A stretch of 64,000 nucleotides of DNA. Origin: Aquanectria penicillioides. Its lineage: Eukaryota > Ascomycota > Sordariomycetes > Hypocreales > Nectriaceae. Every line of letters starts with the position of its first letter. Position 1 is the first letter of the stretch. The position numbers and the translations under genes are program-made. Positions 41,201-54,231 of the stretch are shown one piece after another. Location: NCBI GenBank assembly GCA_003415625.1, contig PYIU01000008.1:1736001-1800000 (forward strand), read 5' to 3'. The notes under the pieces were generated by a model that saw only the letters and a list, made by a program, of their open reading frames with translations, did not search any database and was not told where the DNA came from.

Positions 41201-44200
41201 TATTAAACTTAAATATAAAGTAGTATATATAGATTATTATAAATTTAAATATAAGCTATAAATATATTATAAACTTAACTTTATAAAAAAGTAAGGAAGG
41301 CCTATAAAGATTTAATAGTTATATAGCAAAATATCTATAGCTATAAAGCACTTAAGCATAAAGGTATATATACTTATCTTTTATTTATAATAAATCTATA
41401 TTTTAAGCCCTTTACTTATCTATAGATTACTTTTAGTCCTTTAGTATTTAACTTTTAGCCTTTATATTCTTTAAGGCTATATTATATATCTTTATAAATA
41501 GATAAATATATAAGTAAGTAAAGTAATTAATAGAAATAATTAATCTTTTTATTATTTTTCTTTATCCTTCTTTATTACTTTAAAAATTTATTTTAGATAA
41601 TTTATTTTAATGTATTATAACTATAAGGCATTTTACCTTTTTACTAGCTTAAGGAAGGATAGGACCTATTGCATCTATCTATTAGCCTAAGTTAGTGCCT
41701 ATAATAATAAATAGGGTTTTTTATTTTTTATATTTAAAAGCTCTTTCTATTGCCTAATAACCTTTATATTATTAAAACCTTTATAGATAAAAGTAGCTAT
41801 TTTTTCTTTTAGTATATTATTAGCCTCTTTATTAAAAAGATTGCATTTTACTAAAGTAAAGTTATAATCCTACTTATTAAATACTAAGCGCTAAAAATAC
41901 TATAATAAAGAAACTTATTTATATATATACTAATACTATAGATTGCCCTAATATATAGTCCTATTAAAAAGAATTAAGACCTTATATATTATGCTAATAT
42001 CTCCTCTAAAAGGCTTTAATTTAATATTATAGGTTACTACTATAATATACCCTTTAATTTCTATTTAACTATTAATATACTTTTTTATTAACTAAAAGAA
42101 TTGCTATAAAGAATATAGTTAATACTTTAATTTAAACTATTTAAAAAGTAACCTTAAATTAAAGTGCTTATATTTATAAAGAATATTATTAATTATACTT
42201 ATTATAAAATAAAAGGCAAATATACCTATTAATAAAAGCTATTATACTATTAATATATTTAAAAAGTAGTATTAAGTTTAGGGGCAGTTTTATATAGTTA
42301 CTTTATCTTAAAGCTAAATAGAATAAATATAAAAATAGAAATTATAAGAATTATTGCCTTTATTAAAGATTTTAAAGTAAATTAATCTAATATTTATATT
42401 TAAAATAGTTAGGTATAATATATTTATAGAAATAAATAAAATATACTTCCCTTAAATTGCATACTTAATTATATACTTAAGGCCAACTTTTTGGTTATTG
42501 CTTAAATTAAAGTATTAATTAAGTTTATATTGCCTTTTTACTTTTTTTATTTATTTTACTTAAGAAATACTTTTATATATAGTTAATTAATAAAAGGGCA
42601 ACTAAAAGGCAAAATTAGCTATATTCTTTATATATTTTAACTAAAATGCCTATTTATAGGCCTAAAGGTAAAGTCTAGTAACTATAAAGAATAATTGTAA
42701 TAACCCTTAATATATACTAGCTGCTAAGGCTATACTAATAAATATAGGGGGGATAGAGACTTGCCCTATAAATTTATACTGCCTAGCTAATTTTAGTAAA
42801 ATAATTTTACTTCCTTATTACTTTATATATTTAGCTTTTAGCCTCTATAAGGACTATAATATATATTAGCTAATGCTATATTTTATGCTTTAATAGATAA
42901 ACTGCTATATATTTAAAAAGACTATTTACTAAAATGTATAAACATTTAGACTTCTTTTCTTTATTTATTTAAATTATAGATTTTAGAATACTATATTATA
43001 ACATTAAGTTCTTAGCAAATAATATTATAAATATAAAGCCTATAGTATATAATAATATATTATAGCTTTATTATACATTTAATAACTTTATGCAAAAAAT
43101 GCATTATATAAAGCAGCTATTAGATTATATCTAATAGATAGAAATTTAATTCTAAAGGGATAATAATATTAATATTACTATTTACTATTTTATTAGTTAA
43201 GAGATAATTTAATCTATAAACCTATTGCTAGCTATTTTATATATCTATAATAGTAGTATAGTCTATAGAAGTGTTAAAATATATAGCCTAATATTAGCTC
43301 TTTTGGCTAATATAATTAAAATGCTATTCTTTGCAGTAAACTATTATTTTACTTTAAAATATTCTGCTCTAATAGCTATTAAAGATATCTTTTATAGATT
43401 AAAGTTTTTATTAAGCTAATTAAAAGTATAGAATATTAATCTAATATATATCTATATTATAGAAGATTTAAGTAGTAATAGTATTACAGCCAATATAGCC
43501 CTTAAGGCAAAAGATAAAGGCCTTAAGCTATTACTTATAAAGTAAATGCTATTATATTTAATGCTTAATAACTATATAAAATTAATAAAGAACTTTTCTT
43601 TTAAATAATTTTTAATTTAAATAGAAAATAATAATATACTCTTTTAATAAGCAATACTAAAAGATTAAGCTAGTCTAGAAATTATAAAGGTACTAAAGTA
43701 TTTAATAGTAGTATATAAAATTAATATTAAATATCTACTGCTAATATATATTAATATTAAGGGTTTAGACTTATTCTATTATAAAAATGCAATATATATT
43801 AAAGTACTAATAGAATTAAAAGTAAAGGTTAAGTTCTATATTTGGCTTAGACTTCTATATAGCTTTAAAGAAATCTCTTTATAGATTATATAGGCCTAAA
43901 TAGTAAAGGAAACCAAAAAGAAATTTCTAATAAAACTCTATAAATAATAGATTTAGTTTCTTAAAGAGTAAAATCTATAGAGTAAATATTTAAAAGTATA
44001 AATTTATATTTATATCTTTTTAATAGTATAAATTAGCTTTACTTACTATAAAGAAAGATAAAATAAAGAATAATAGGGTTAATATAAGTTTAATAAATAC
44101 CTTAAAAATATATTAGCTAATTAAGTTTTTACTTTTTTAAAACATTTTAGCCTTAAATATCTATTGTATTTAATTATAGGCAGTTTTAAGTATTGGCCAT

Positions 44201-47200
44201 TAATTATATAAGACCTTAGGCATTTAATAAAGGTAATTAGCATTAAATATAGATTAACTATAACTTTTAATACATTATATACTATTTAACCCTTTGCTTA
44301 TTGCAATTAAAAAAACTTAAAAGGCAAAAGAATAGTAGAGTGAGCCTTATTTATATATTTACTTATACTTAAGAAAATTCCTAATATATAGTTAAGTTTC
44401 TTATTAAAAGATATATATTAACTATAGCTTATAATTAATATAAATAAATAAAAATACTAAGCTTAAATGCAGTTTATTATTTTAGGCTTTTAGATGCTAA
44501 GGCTTACTAAAGCTAAAGCACCTAAAACTTCTATTGCTTATATTAAAAAACCATTTAATTAGGACTAATCTATATAAAACAATTAGCTATAGAACTAACC
44601 TTTTTAATTCTCTTTATATTAAAGAAAACCTAATAATAATCTTTCTTTTTTACTATTAGTATATCTATATATATATTAATTAACTTAAGACTAGGATTTT
44701 TATTTAAGCCTATTATAGCACTTATCTTTAATTTAATAATTTATTCCTTAAGAGAAATAATAGTTTAGATTCTTTTCTTATAATATTTCTATATTAAGCT
44801 TATTAATTTTAACTATTAGATATAACTATAGTTAATTATATAAAAATATCTTAATGCTTTAAGTAAAAGTAAAATATAAATAATTATATTTATAATATTT
44901 AAAATTATATTTATAATATTTTCTATTAAGATTTAATTAATAATTAAATAGGGATTAAAAAAGGCAAAAAGAGCTCTTAAGTATAGTAAGCTATAAATTA
45001 ATATAGATAACTATTTTTATTAATTCTATACTTCCTTTATATTTTAGGGACCTATAATTTAATTAACTTATATACTAATAGCCTATATACTATATTGCTT
45101 AATAGCTATATCTAAAATTAAACTTTTAAGGAGTTTAGATCTACTATAATCTATATAAGGCAGCTTAAGGTCCTTTAGTAGAGCTTTTAGAACTAACTTC
45201 CCTTTTGGCTAGACTTTAATAGTGCTAATACTAAAGATATAAATAATTAGAATAGATTTTATTATAGTAGCTATAAAATTTATAAGATACTATATACTAT
45301 ATATATATAAGGTAAATAAAGCAATATAAAGATTAAAGTTTATTAACTATATATTATTTATAATATAGTCTATAATATATAAGAGCTTTTAGTATTTTGC
45401 ATTATTAAGTTTAAAATTAAAAGATAATAAATTAGCATTTAAAAACTTAACTTTAATAAACTTAATAATTAATCCTTTATTAGTATTAATAGATTATTAC
45501 TGCAATTTACTACTATTATTGCCTTAATTTAAAGCAATTACTTTTTTAACTATCTTTAGGATATAGAGTTAATTAAGAAGGTAAGCACTAAAAGAGCTAG
45601 TTATCCTAATAATAAAAATAGTTAGACCTTTATTTAAATATATCTTTTTAAAAGGGCTGCAATAAGAAAAGTTTTTTATATATTCTAAAAGAAGGTTTTT
45701 TATTACTTTTAATTCACTTTAGTTATCCTTTTTAATATATTAAGCAGCTTAAACTTCATTTTAACTAATAATTAATAAAAGATATTTAGCTAATTGCTTT
45801 ATAATAGGGTTTTTATAAATTAATTATAGTAAAACTAGTCTTAAATTAAATAAATAACTAAGCACAATAAGGCTAGTATATAGTAAATAGGCAGTATTTA
45901 AGATCTATAGAGAGTTAAGCCCTATATAAAAAAAATTGGTTTTTTTATTAAAGTTATATTTGCCAATATACTTTAAAAAAAGCTAAATAAAAAATAGTAT
46001 AAATATTGCTTTATTATTAATATTTAACCTTTTAGGTTCTAAGAATTATTATTAGTAAAGGTTCTTAATTTTATCTTAATAAAGCTTTAGGGTTATACTT
46101 TATATAATAGTTCCTTTAGGCACTTAATAAAATGGTTTTATAGGCCTTAAGACTATTATTAAATAGCAAATAATATATCTATATAATAAAGAATATTTAT
46201 TAGCCTTTACTATTAAAGGCTAAGTAGTATTAATTAGTATTTTAGTAGCCTTACCTATATAGAATACAATAAGCTCTAAAATAAGACTAAGTTAAGATTT
46301 CCCCTACCCTATAATAATAACTCCTTAAATCTTATTATAGGCTATAATAATATCTTTAATTGCAATAGGGTTAAGTTTCTTCTCTATTAAAAAAACAATT
46401 ATATAATCTATTCTACCTTAATAAAGCTAATAATTAAAAAGAGTAAAATAGGGCTTATAAAGGTTCTTAATAGACTATTTATTTAAATATAAAAAGGTAT
46501 AAAATATTAATTAAAGGCCTAGGCCCTTAGGTTTATAGCAGTAGACAATTAGTTTTAATAAGCCTTTATTGCTAAAATCTTACTAATTGCTTTCTATAAT
46601 TTTGCTATTAATAATAAAATATTACTAGTTACCTAAATTAGATTAAAAGTAAAAGGGATATAGGAAATACTTAAACTTTAATTAGCAGTAAATTAAATAG
46701 CTTAATTTTTAGTATTTATTTTATTAATAAAATAATATTACTAAAAAAAACTTTATTCTTTATAAGTTTCTTTTCTATTTATTTATTTAAAGTGCCTATA
46801 TTTTATATATAATTAGTTTAAAATAATTGTCTATAAAAGGATATATAGAAAAGTTATTACCCTCTATAAATCCTATAAACCTAAGGTTAAAGAGAGCCTT
46901 TAGACCCTTATATATAGCTAACATCTCCTCTAAAATAACTAAAGGTAATAGTATTCCATTAGCTTTTATATACTATAAACATTTAATAATTAAATTATAG
47001 TTTAAAGGCTATTTAGGTATACTAAAAGCAATTTAAATATTATAAAAAATCGCTATTAAAAGAAGAAAATATATTCTAGCTATATAGAATAATAGTATTA
47101 AAAGAAATATTTAATTAGCTTTATCTGCCTATACCTAAAGGATAAATTTTCTATCTTAATACTTAAGTAAATTATATAAGGTATTAGTAATAGCAAAAGT

Positions 47201-50200
47201 GCCTTATATAATAATAATTAGCTTAAAGATACTAATAGATCTATTAGTATAAAGAACTATAGCTAGCTTCTACCTAATCTCTTTAAAATCCCTAAAGTAT
47301 AGGTACTTCTTTAAAGGCTTAATTTAATCTTTTAGATTTAAAATTACAATTATTTAAGGGCAATATTTAAAATTCTATGCCTTTATTATATTTTTAAAGA
47401 TATTAATATACTATAGAATATTGCATTTAATAGCCTTAAAGAGAGCCTTTTATATAGCATTACTATTATACAGTAATATAAATAAGGCTTTATATTTAAC
47501 CTTAATATATATTAAAAGAATAATTGTATAGTATGCATTATTTTGCCTTATATATATTAATATTAGAAATTTACTATTAAATGCAAATATACTATAATAA
47601 TTTTTAATCTTCTATACTATAAAATTAATAATATAAGAGATTTCTTTAAACATTATAGGCTTCTATCTATTACTTAAGTTTAAGGACCTTAAAGTAAAAA
47701 TAAAAGGTTATAAGGGATTATTAGTAGTAATACTTTTAATAGTATTTACTATTAATTGTTATTTAATATACCTTTAGGCTTCTATAGGAGATTAAACTAT
47801 ATTAATAAATAATAAAAAAACTTAAAATTTTGTTTTTTTATTTTTATTTTTAATCTCTATATATAGTCTATAATTGCCTATAGCTAATATATACCTATTA
47901 TAGTGTTTATAGCCCTAAAATAAATTATCTATAAACCTTTTTTAGCCCTTTATATAATCTATTAAAATTAATTAATTAATTAATAGTTAGTTTCTACTTA
48001 AATATAATTGCATACCTATAGATATACTTAAGGAAGAAGGGGATTAACTAAAGGCTAGGCCTAAGGGTTCTATAATAATTTAAGGTATATATATAAAAAT
48101 ATAATAAATAACCACTTTTAGCCTACCTAATATTAGGGAGTGCTCTTAAGTATAAAAGGGCTATATAGAGAAAAGAGAAATAAATACTAGTTTTTAGCTC
48201 TTATATTACTAATATAATATAATAACCTTTATATAGCTTATATATAATTATTTATATTTTAGTAATATTTTATTTTATCTATTAGCAATAGATTTTATCC
48301 CTTTTTAGCTATTATTAAATAATTATATTGCTTAAATAATACTTTAAGATTTAAGTATAAAGACCTTCTTAAGGATGTATTATAGATTAAAGCAATACTA
48401 GCAAAAGACTATATATTATTATTAATTAGCTTTAATTTAAAAGGCATTTTTTATTTTTATAAATTTTTATTAAATTATTAAAAGACTTATAATAGAAAGA
48501 AAAGAAGAATATTATAGCTAATTCCCTTTGCAATAAAGATATATAAGAATAGCTATAAGCTAAAGGGAGTTAGCAATAATGCAATGCCTACTATAAATAA
48601 GTATAGTAATATATATTAAGTCTTTAAGGATATATATAAAGATATAAAGGATATAAAGGGCTATAATATAAAATCTATAGGAGATTAGTTTAAAGTAATA
48701 ATTAAGTAAGATTTAATTAGGTTCTTTTCTATAATTTAATATTATAAAGTAATAAGCAAATAAAGACTATAAACTTAAATAACTGCTAAAGTTAATATAT
48801 AAATTTAATAAGCTAAAAGATAGAATATATATAAAACTAGCATTTTTATATCTTTAATATAAAATTATTATAATCTTTTAGCTATTTATATTTAATAAGG
48901 CCATTAAATACACTTTTAAGCTTAAGACCTTTTTTATTAACTTAAATTGCTAGACCTTTTGCTTCTTTAATTTTATAAGTATAGAATTAATAAAGCTTCT
49001 TAAGGAGTTAATCTAAAGCCTTATTTTAATAATTATAATAGCATTAATATTCTTCTTTAGATCTTTATAAAATATATTTAAAATAGTCTTTTTATTAAGA
49101 TAGTTATTACTATAAAGAGAAACATTTATTTTTAGGACTTTAGGGGCTTAAAGGCACTTTAACCTTTATTATTTGTTTTCCTCCTTAAAATGCAATAACT
49201 TCTGCTTTTTATTCTCTTCCTTATAGTATAGGCATACTATTAGTAAGAATACCTATAAAGACTTAAAGTCTTTATATAAAAAGACATATTATAGTTATTT
49301 ATAGTACCTTAATTTATTTACTTTACTATAAAGAAAAATTATTTTTTTAACTTTATTTTTAAGTTAAATAGTATAATAGTTAATATTTTAAACCTTACTT
49401 AAATAAAGCAATTATTTTAGCACTTAAGTTCTATTAATCTACCTAAATATTTTAGAATTATAGCTGCCCCTATTATTAAGCTTTAAATAGGGTAATTCTA
49501 TCTCTCTTCTTTATAGAGACTATTTACATAAATTTAAATTTATTTTTATAGTTTAAATGCTTTTCCTTATAATTAGCTATAGCATTTATGCCAATATTAC
49601 TTTTTTTACTTTAGCTATTAATGCTATTTAAAAAGCCCTTTTACTTTACTTTATACTATACTTGCTTTTTAATATATCTCTTTATAATTAATATCTTAAC
49701 CTTAAAGTTACTTTATTCTTTTATAAGTGCATTTTGCCTAAATATAAATAGAGCATTATTATTTATATTACTATTATTATTTTATAAAAGGCCTTTATAC
49801 TTATTACTTTAATTAATAGTCTTTTAGATTAATTTACTTTTAATATTATTAATACTATTAATAAAATTAATATAAATATTAAATAGTAACTTAATATATA
49901 TTAAGTCTATAGCACTTAAGCCCTATTGATTAGTATCTCTAGACTAAAGCTTTAGGTTAATAGAATATTTAGGATCTATTAGATTTAAGTAAAAGGCCTA
50001 AGAGTTAATACTTAAATTTAAGAAATTAAGATTTAATAAAGAATTATTAGAATTAGAACTTAAGTTAGCTTTAATTAACTTAAATAGTAAGGTATCTAAA
50101 GGTATTAAATTAATAAAACTTTTCAATTTATTTATAGGGTTTATAACTTAACTTTTTAATAATAAAGTAGCAATTTCCCCTTTAAACTTAATAAATTTAT

Positions 50201-52869
50201 ATACCTTTAGTTTAGGCCTAGGCTTTTTAGGTTTTTTATTATTTTTAATTTTTACCTTTTATTTTCTATAATACTTTTATTTAATACTATAAACATTTAA
50301 TAAATAATACTATATTTCTTTAAGGCTATTATATATAATAGAACATTATAAATAGGGACATTTTAGACTAAAGAAATTAATATTCTTTAGTCCTTTAAAA
50401 TAGTCTAAAATATAATTAATAATATATTATCTTTAGGCAATTTATTTAGGGAATTATAGTATTCTCTTACTTACTAATAAATTAAATCTTTTAAAATATA
50501 TAGGACAATACTCTATATAGGCAACTTTATATTAATAAGTAATAGAATTGCAATAAAAGGGAATGCTTTTATTCACTATATAAAAAGTATAGTAATCTTT
50601 TTAATTAAAACTTAAAGTTATTTACTAACTATAAATAAAGCAAAATTTAATAAAGCTATATAATTTAATATAAAAGAGTTTAAAGTATTTATAAATATAT
50701 TATTAGCGCACTTTACCCTTAAATTTAAGTATTAATATTAATAAAGATGCATTCTTTATTAATTAAATCAATAAATATATAGCATTTTCTTATATTATTA
50801 TATCTTTTTTATATAATTTAATAGAATATTTATTATTAATAGATTATAGGATTTTTTAATAGGCAAAACTATAATCTTATATATATATTGCTATTAGATC
50901 TTAAAGAGCTTAAATCTATAATAGGGTTTATAATAGTGCCTAAATAAGGAAAATCTTAAAAAGCCTAATTCACTTTATAAAGAGTATATAGCTAATATAG
51001 CTAAAGTATAATTAATGCCAATCTCTTTATTTATATTCTTTTTAGAAAATTTTATATATAATTAGCTAGCTCTTTTAAAACTTCTTAAGTGTTTAAGTAT
51101 ATAGTGCTCTTTTCTCTTAATATAAAGCTTAGCGCTTATCCTTTAATGCCTCTTTAAGTTTATTTATAATAAAGTTATTAAATTAATAATTAATAATTTT
51201 AATTTTAGTAGATATAAAAATATATTCTTTATTACTTTTAAGCTTACTTTATAACTTAAAGGGCATTAAGAAGTATAGATTTAGATTTCTTTTTATTATA
51301 GCTAACTTAAAGCACTTAATAACTTTAGGTTATTATTTGCCTTTATATTAAGCTGCTTTATAATTAACTTTAAAAATAGATCCTAAATAATAGTAAATTA
51401 TAATATTAATGCTTTTATATAAAGAAAACTTAATTAATTCTTTAATAGAATAGCTTAAATTTAAGAAATATTAATTAAATATATATTTTAGAAATTTTAA
51501 TAATACTTACTATTAACTTTTATAATAGCTTTATAGTAAGCTATATAAAGGCTAAAGCTATTTATAAATTTAAATTATAATGCTTAATTTAATACTTAAT
51601 TTCCCTATAATATTAATACCTTTAGCTTAAATATTAAACCCCTATTAATTTATATAGAAAAAATAAATTAATTAGGATTTAACTATTATATTTTATAGAA
51701 AGTTGCATTCTTTAGTAAAAGCGCCTTTAGAATATTATTTACTATATTAAAATCTTAAAAGGCCTTAAATAAAATTAAAATTGCTAGCTAATATAATATA
51801 AGCTAGCCAAAAAGCAATAAAGCTATTAGCTTATTATTTTTATTCTTAATAATCTTAAAAAATAAATACTTTAGTTTAGATTTTTATTAACTTTAAATAT
51901 TAATATAATTTATTTATTTTACTTTTATAAACCTATTTCCTTATAGAATGCTTAAGTAAATTTAATAAAAAACTTTAGTTTCCTTTCTATCTATAAAAGA
52001 AAATATTATAAGTCCTAAAGAATATTAGCTACTTTATTAAAATTTAAGGAATTATATATACTACTTTAAGCTTTACCTAATATACCTTTAATAATTTTAT
52101 TAATATATTGCTATAAATATTTAGCAATTAGCAATTATTAGCTTAAGCTCTTTTATATATTTTAATATAATAGTTATTTAACTAATAGTACTATTATATA
52201 TATATATAATTAGGAATTATTAAAAAGTCTTTTACTTTCTTTATATTTTTTAATTTAATTTATTTTATTAGTTTACTATAGATATACTATTAGGCATTAA
52301 TAATAAAAATATATTTATAATATAAAGGGCTTATTATTATTATAGTTTCTTTAATATAAAATATAATATTTGCTTTATTTTTATGCTTTTATATACCCTA
52401 AAACTATTGCATTTTTAATTAAATACTTTTTAATATTAATTTATTATTTTTTAATAATCTTTTCTTTATAATACTAATAATAAATTATATATAATGCTTA
52501 TAAATCTAAAGATCTTAAGGATTTACTTTTAAAAATAATTCTTAATATCTATTTATAATTTAATTTATTAAATTAATATAAAAAACTTAAAAAAAGAATA
52601 TACTTTTACTAATATTTTTACTTTTTATTATATTAAAGAATATTAAAATTAAAAAGCTTTTAATATATAATATTTCTATTAATCTTTAATTAATTTTAAA
52701 TAAAATTGCTTTTAAAAGTATATTTAAATAGATCTTTTAGGGCTATAACTTACTTTATTTATTATTTAATAGTTTTTATTCTTATAATAAAAGGCATTTT
52801 AATAGCAAAAATATAAAAAATAATATAAAAAAAGATAATAGATTTATAAATTAAATTAATAAAATATAT

Positions 52870-53160
52870 AGCTAAAAAGCTATCCCTCTTTATAAAGGTT
52901 ACTTAATTTATTGCCTTAAGCACTTAATTAAGCTGCCCCCTTACTACTATAATAAAGGTAGGCCTATATCTCTACTTAAGCCTTACTTTATTTACCCTAT
53001 AGACCTTACCTTAGTCCACTTAATAAAGGTGCTTACTAAAACTTAATGCACTGCTTAGTGGGCTTAATAAGCTCACTAAACCTCAAGTAGAGCATAGGGT
53101 GAGCGCTAGTAAGCATAGGGTGAGTACTAGGGGAATAGATCTAGATCTATTGGCCCTAAA
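52870..53160. other. transition zone at the edge of the RIP block
   Basis: Base composition rises here from AT-rich to near normal within about 300 bp, and CpA, CpC and TpG reappear. It contains a near-perfect inverted repeat at 53,055-53,079 (arms TTAGTGGGCTTA and TAAGCTCACTAA, 11 of 12 pairing), the word AGCATAGGGTGAG twice (53,091-53,103 and 53,112-53,124, a 21-bp step), and the perfect 12-bp palindrome AGATCTAGATCT at 53,137-53,148. It looks like the less-mutated end of a repeat element. No gene is visible. Confidence 0.6.
53091..53132. repeat. 21-bp direct repeat, two copies
   Basis: AGCATAGGGTGAGCGCTAGTA is followed directly by AGCATAGGGTGAGTACTAGGG. The first 13 bases are identical and the rest differ mainly by transitions. 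The repeat sits about 30 bp inside the start of the normal-composition region and may belong to the terminus of the repeat element that borders the broken amine oxidase. Confidence 0.7.
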
Positions 53161-53162
53161 AG

Positions 53163-53640
53163 CGGCAATAGGTTGCGTTGAGATTTGCATGTTATAACAG
53201 CCATTTTCATGGCCTCTTTCATGCGAGGCAATCAGGTCCAGCTCCATCTTGTACCGCTAGAGCTCGGCAAGGACGTAGCCAAAATAATGGGTGACATAAG
53301 TACTACCCATTTCATTGATAAATCCTAGTTCCCTTCCAGCTTGGTCGCATAGTTTCTTCTTCTAATGGGTATCAACCTGCCATCATCGGCACCCTCAACT
53401 GTGTAAGTACGGCCACCCACCCGGTCTCGGACTTCAAGGAGCAGTACGGAACGGCTTATTCAGTGTTTAGCAACTGTGCTAAATTATTGATTCTTTGTGA
53501 AGACTCACTGGATGTGGCGAGATCTCGGGCCCCATGAAGTCCAGCGTATCCAGCACCTACAACGATGACGTCGTAAGGCTCGGATCTAGCACTGAGGTTC
53601 TCATAAGGTTCAATGACACCTCTACATTTGAGACAACCCT
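53163..53640 (-). pseudogene. flavin amine oxidase relic (N-terminal part)
   Basis: The minus strand carries the FAD-binding start of a monoamine-oxidase-like flavoenzyme, a family that oxidises amines with FAD. Reading down: GVIEPYENL, then DVIVVGAGYAGL (Rossmann GxGxxG, 53,537-53,572); a probable 54-bp intron with GTGAGT donor at 53,508 and CTAAAC branch; then VLLLEVRDRVGGRTY (about 53,405-53,448); and, after another gap, NEMGSTYVTHYFGY and RYKMELDLIASHE. Lesions: the exons do not join in frame across the first intron (one base off), and there is an in-frame TAG at 53,257-53,259 inside ..AEL*RYKM.., consistent with CAG to TAG. It ends at the RIP-block border, so the FAD-domain remainder and substrate domain are missing. 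Family identity is firm; gene function is lost. Confidence 0.8.
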
Positions 53641-54050
53641 TTTTTGGTGCCTTGGGCTTTGGTCCAGGTGTATTCGTCTGTGGTTGTGTCCATCACGTCG
53701 CTGCTTTCCCTATGGCTGCTGTCTATTGAAGGAAACGAAAAATCTACTTGTGGATCGAAAAGCCAGGGGAAGAGGTAGGAGATCTCTAAAAAAAAACCGA
53801 TGGCTAACGAACTTGGAGTGGTGGAGAAGGGAATGATGGCACCGAACAAGCCGATAACGACGCCAGAAAAGAAGCCAAAAAGGAGGGAGAATGCAATCAT
53901 CCCGCCTCGCGATTCGATGGCAAGCCAGCACAAGATTAAAATACCACAGATGACTGAGGAGCCGATCAATGTGTTAAAGCAGCCTATGTGATTGGCAAGG
54001 TGCGGATAGGCTCAAATCTTCGGCGCACTTGCCGACAAGGGCCTTTTCAA
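53622..54050 (-). pseudogene. MFS monocarboxylate-type transporter relic
   Basis: The minus strand reads LANHIGCFNTLIGSS, then hydrophobic CGILILCWLAIESRGGM and IAFSLLFGFFSG, which match the loop and two consecutive helices around TM7-TM9 of fungal monocarboxylate-porter-like MFS proteins (family pattern: GRI.P..LAD+IG.FN, C..L.LCW, ..FGFFSG). An in-frame TGA at 54,012-54,014 interrupts the frame just upstream, where the family has its GRI motif. There is no ATG start, and after FFSG the sequence decays into something unlike the family, ending at TAG 53,622. It therefore covers perhaps a fifth of a transporter. Its last codons overlap the first readable part of the amine oxidase relic in another frame, so a deletion may have joined the two. 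Confidence 0.65.
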
Positions 54051-54231
54051 GACTCCTACTGCGGGTTGACGAGTCGAGGCGCACGGAGTGTTCTGAAGGA
54101 TGCGCCCGGAACGCAGAGTCCTCCTGCGCTGAGGTCCCATGAGATATTTGAATCGAGTGAGCCCTCGAGTCCCAAGGCAGAATTTCATTTCAATCATCGT
54201 TTAGTCCTTTCCAACTAATCTTCACCTTGCG

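Larger units (their letters stand above)
1..52870. repeat. RIP-mutated AT-rich block (degenerate transposon/repeat DNA)
   Basis: The whole stretch is extremely A+T rich (11 G/C in 60 bases at 61-120, counted by hand), full of TAA and TAG in every frame, almost without CpG, and strongly enriched in TpA. TGA is rare because TpG is depleted like CpA. No frame stays open beyond about 85 codons. These are the hallmarks of repeat-induced point mutation, the C-to-T process that fungi aim at duplicated DNA; that mechanism is inferred from composition. Surviving CpA is mostly in the context GpCpA. I see no intact gene, tRNA, rRNA, telomere repeat or clear LTR or terminal inverted repeat. Recognisable pieces inside are listed separately; the remainder I could not assign. 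It could be a subtelomeric or centromeric AT isochore, but nothing in the window decides that. Confidence 0.9.

Noticed and set aside
43225..43419. 64-codon plus-strand frame, continuing as a possible long fossil to about 44,340
   Set aside because: If TAR is read as Gln/Trp the frame continues for about 1 kb and looks protein-like, but I could not match it to a DDE transposase, a reverse transcriptase or DUF3435, so I make no call.
46900..47340. Minus-strand hints of a reverse transcriptase/RNase H region (AFKEVPIL.., LEEMLAIYKGL..)
   Set aside because: The resemblance to retroelement RNase H starts is slight, and I could not find the catalytic motifs at the right spacing.
49621..49812. 63-codon hydrophobic plus-strand frame
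   Set aside because: Leu/Ile/Phe/Tyr richness is what random AT-rich codons give; there is nothing else to support it.
53534..53836. 100-codon plus-strand frame
   Set aside because: It runs antisense to the amine oxidase and MFS relics, whose minus-strand motifs are specific; the plus frame has none.
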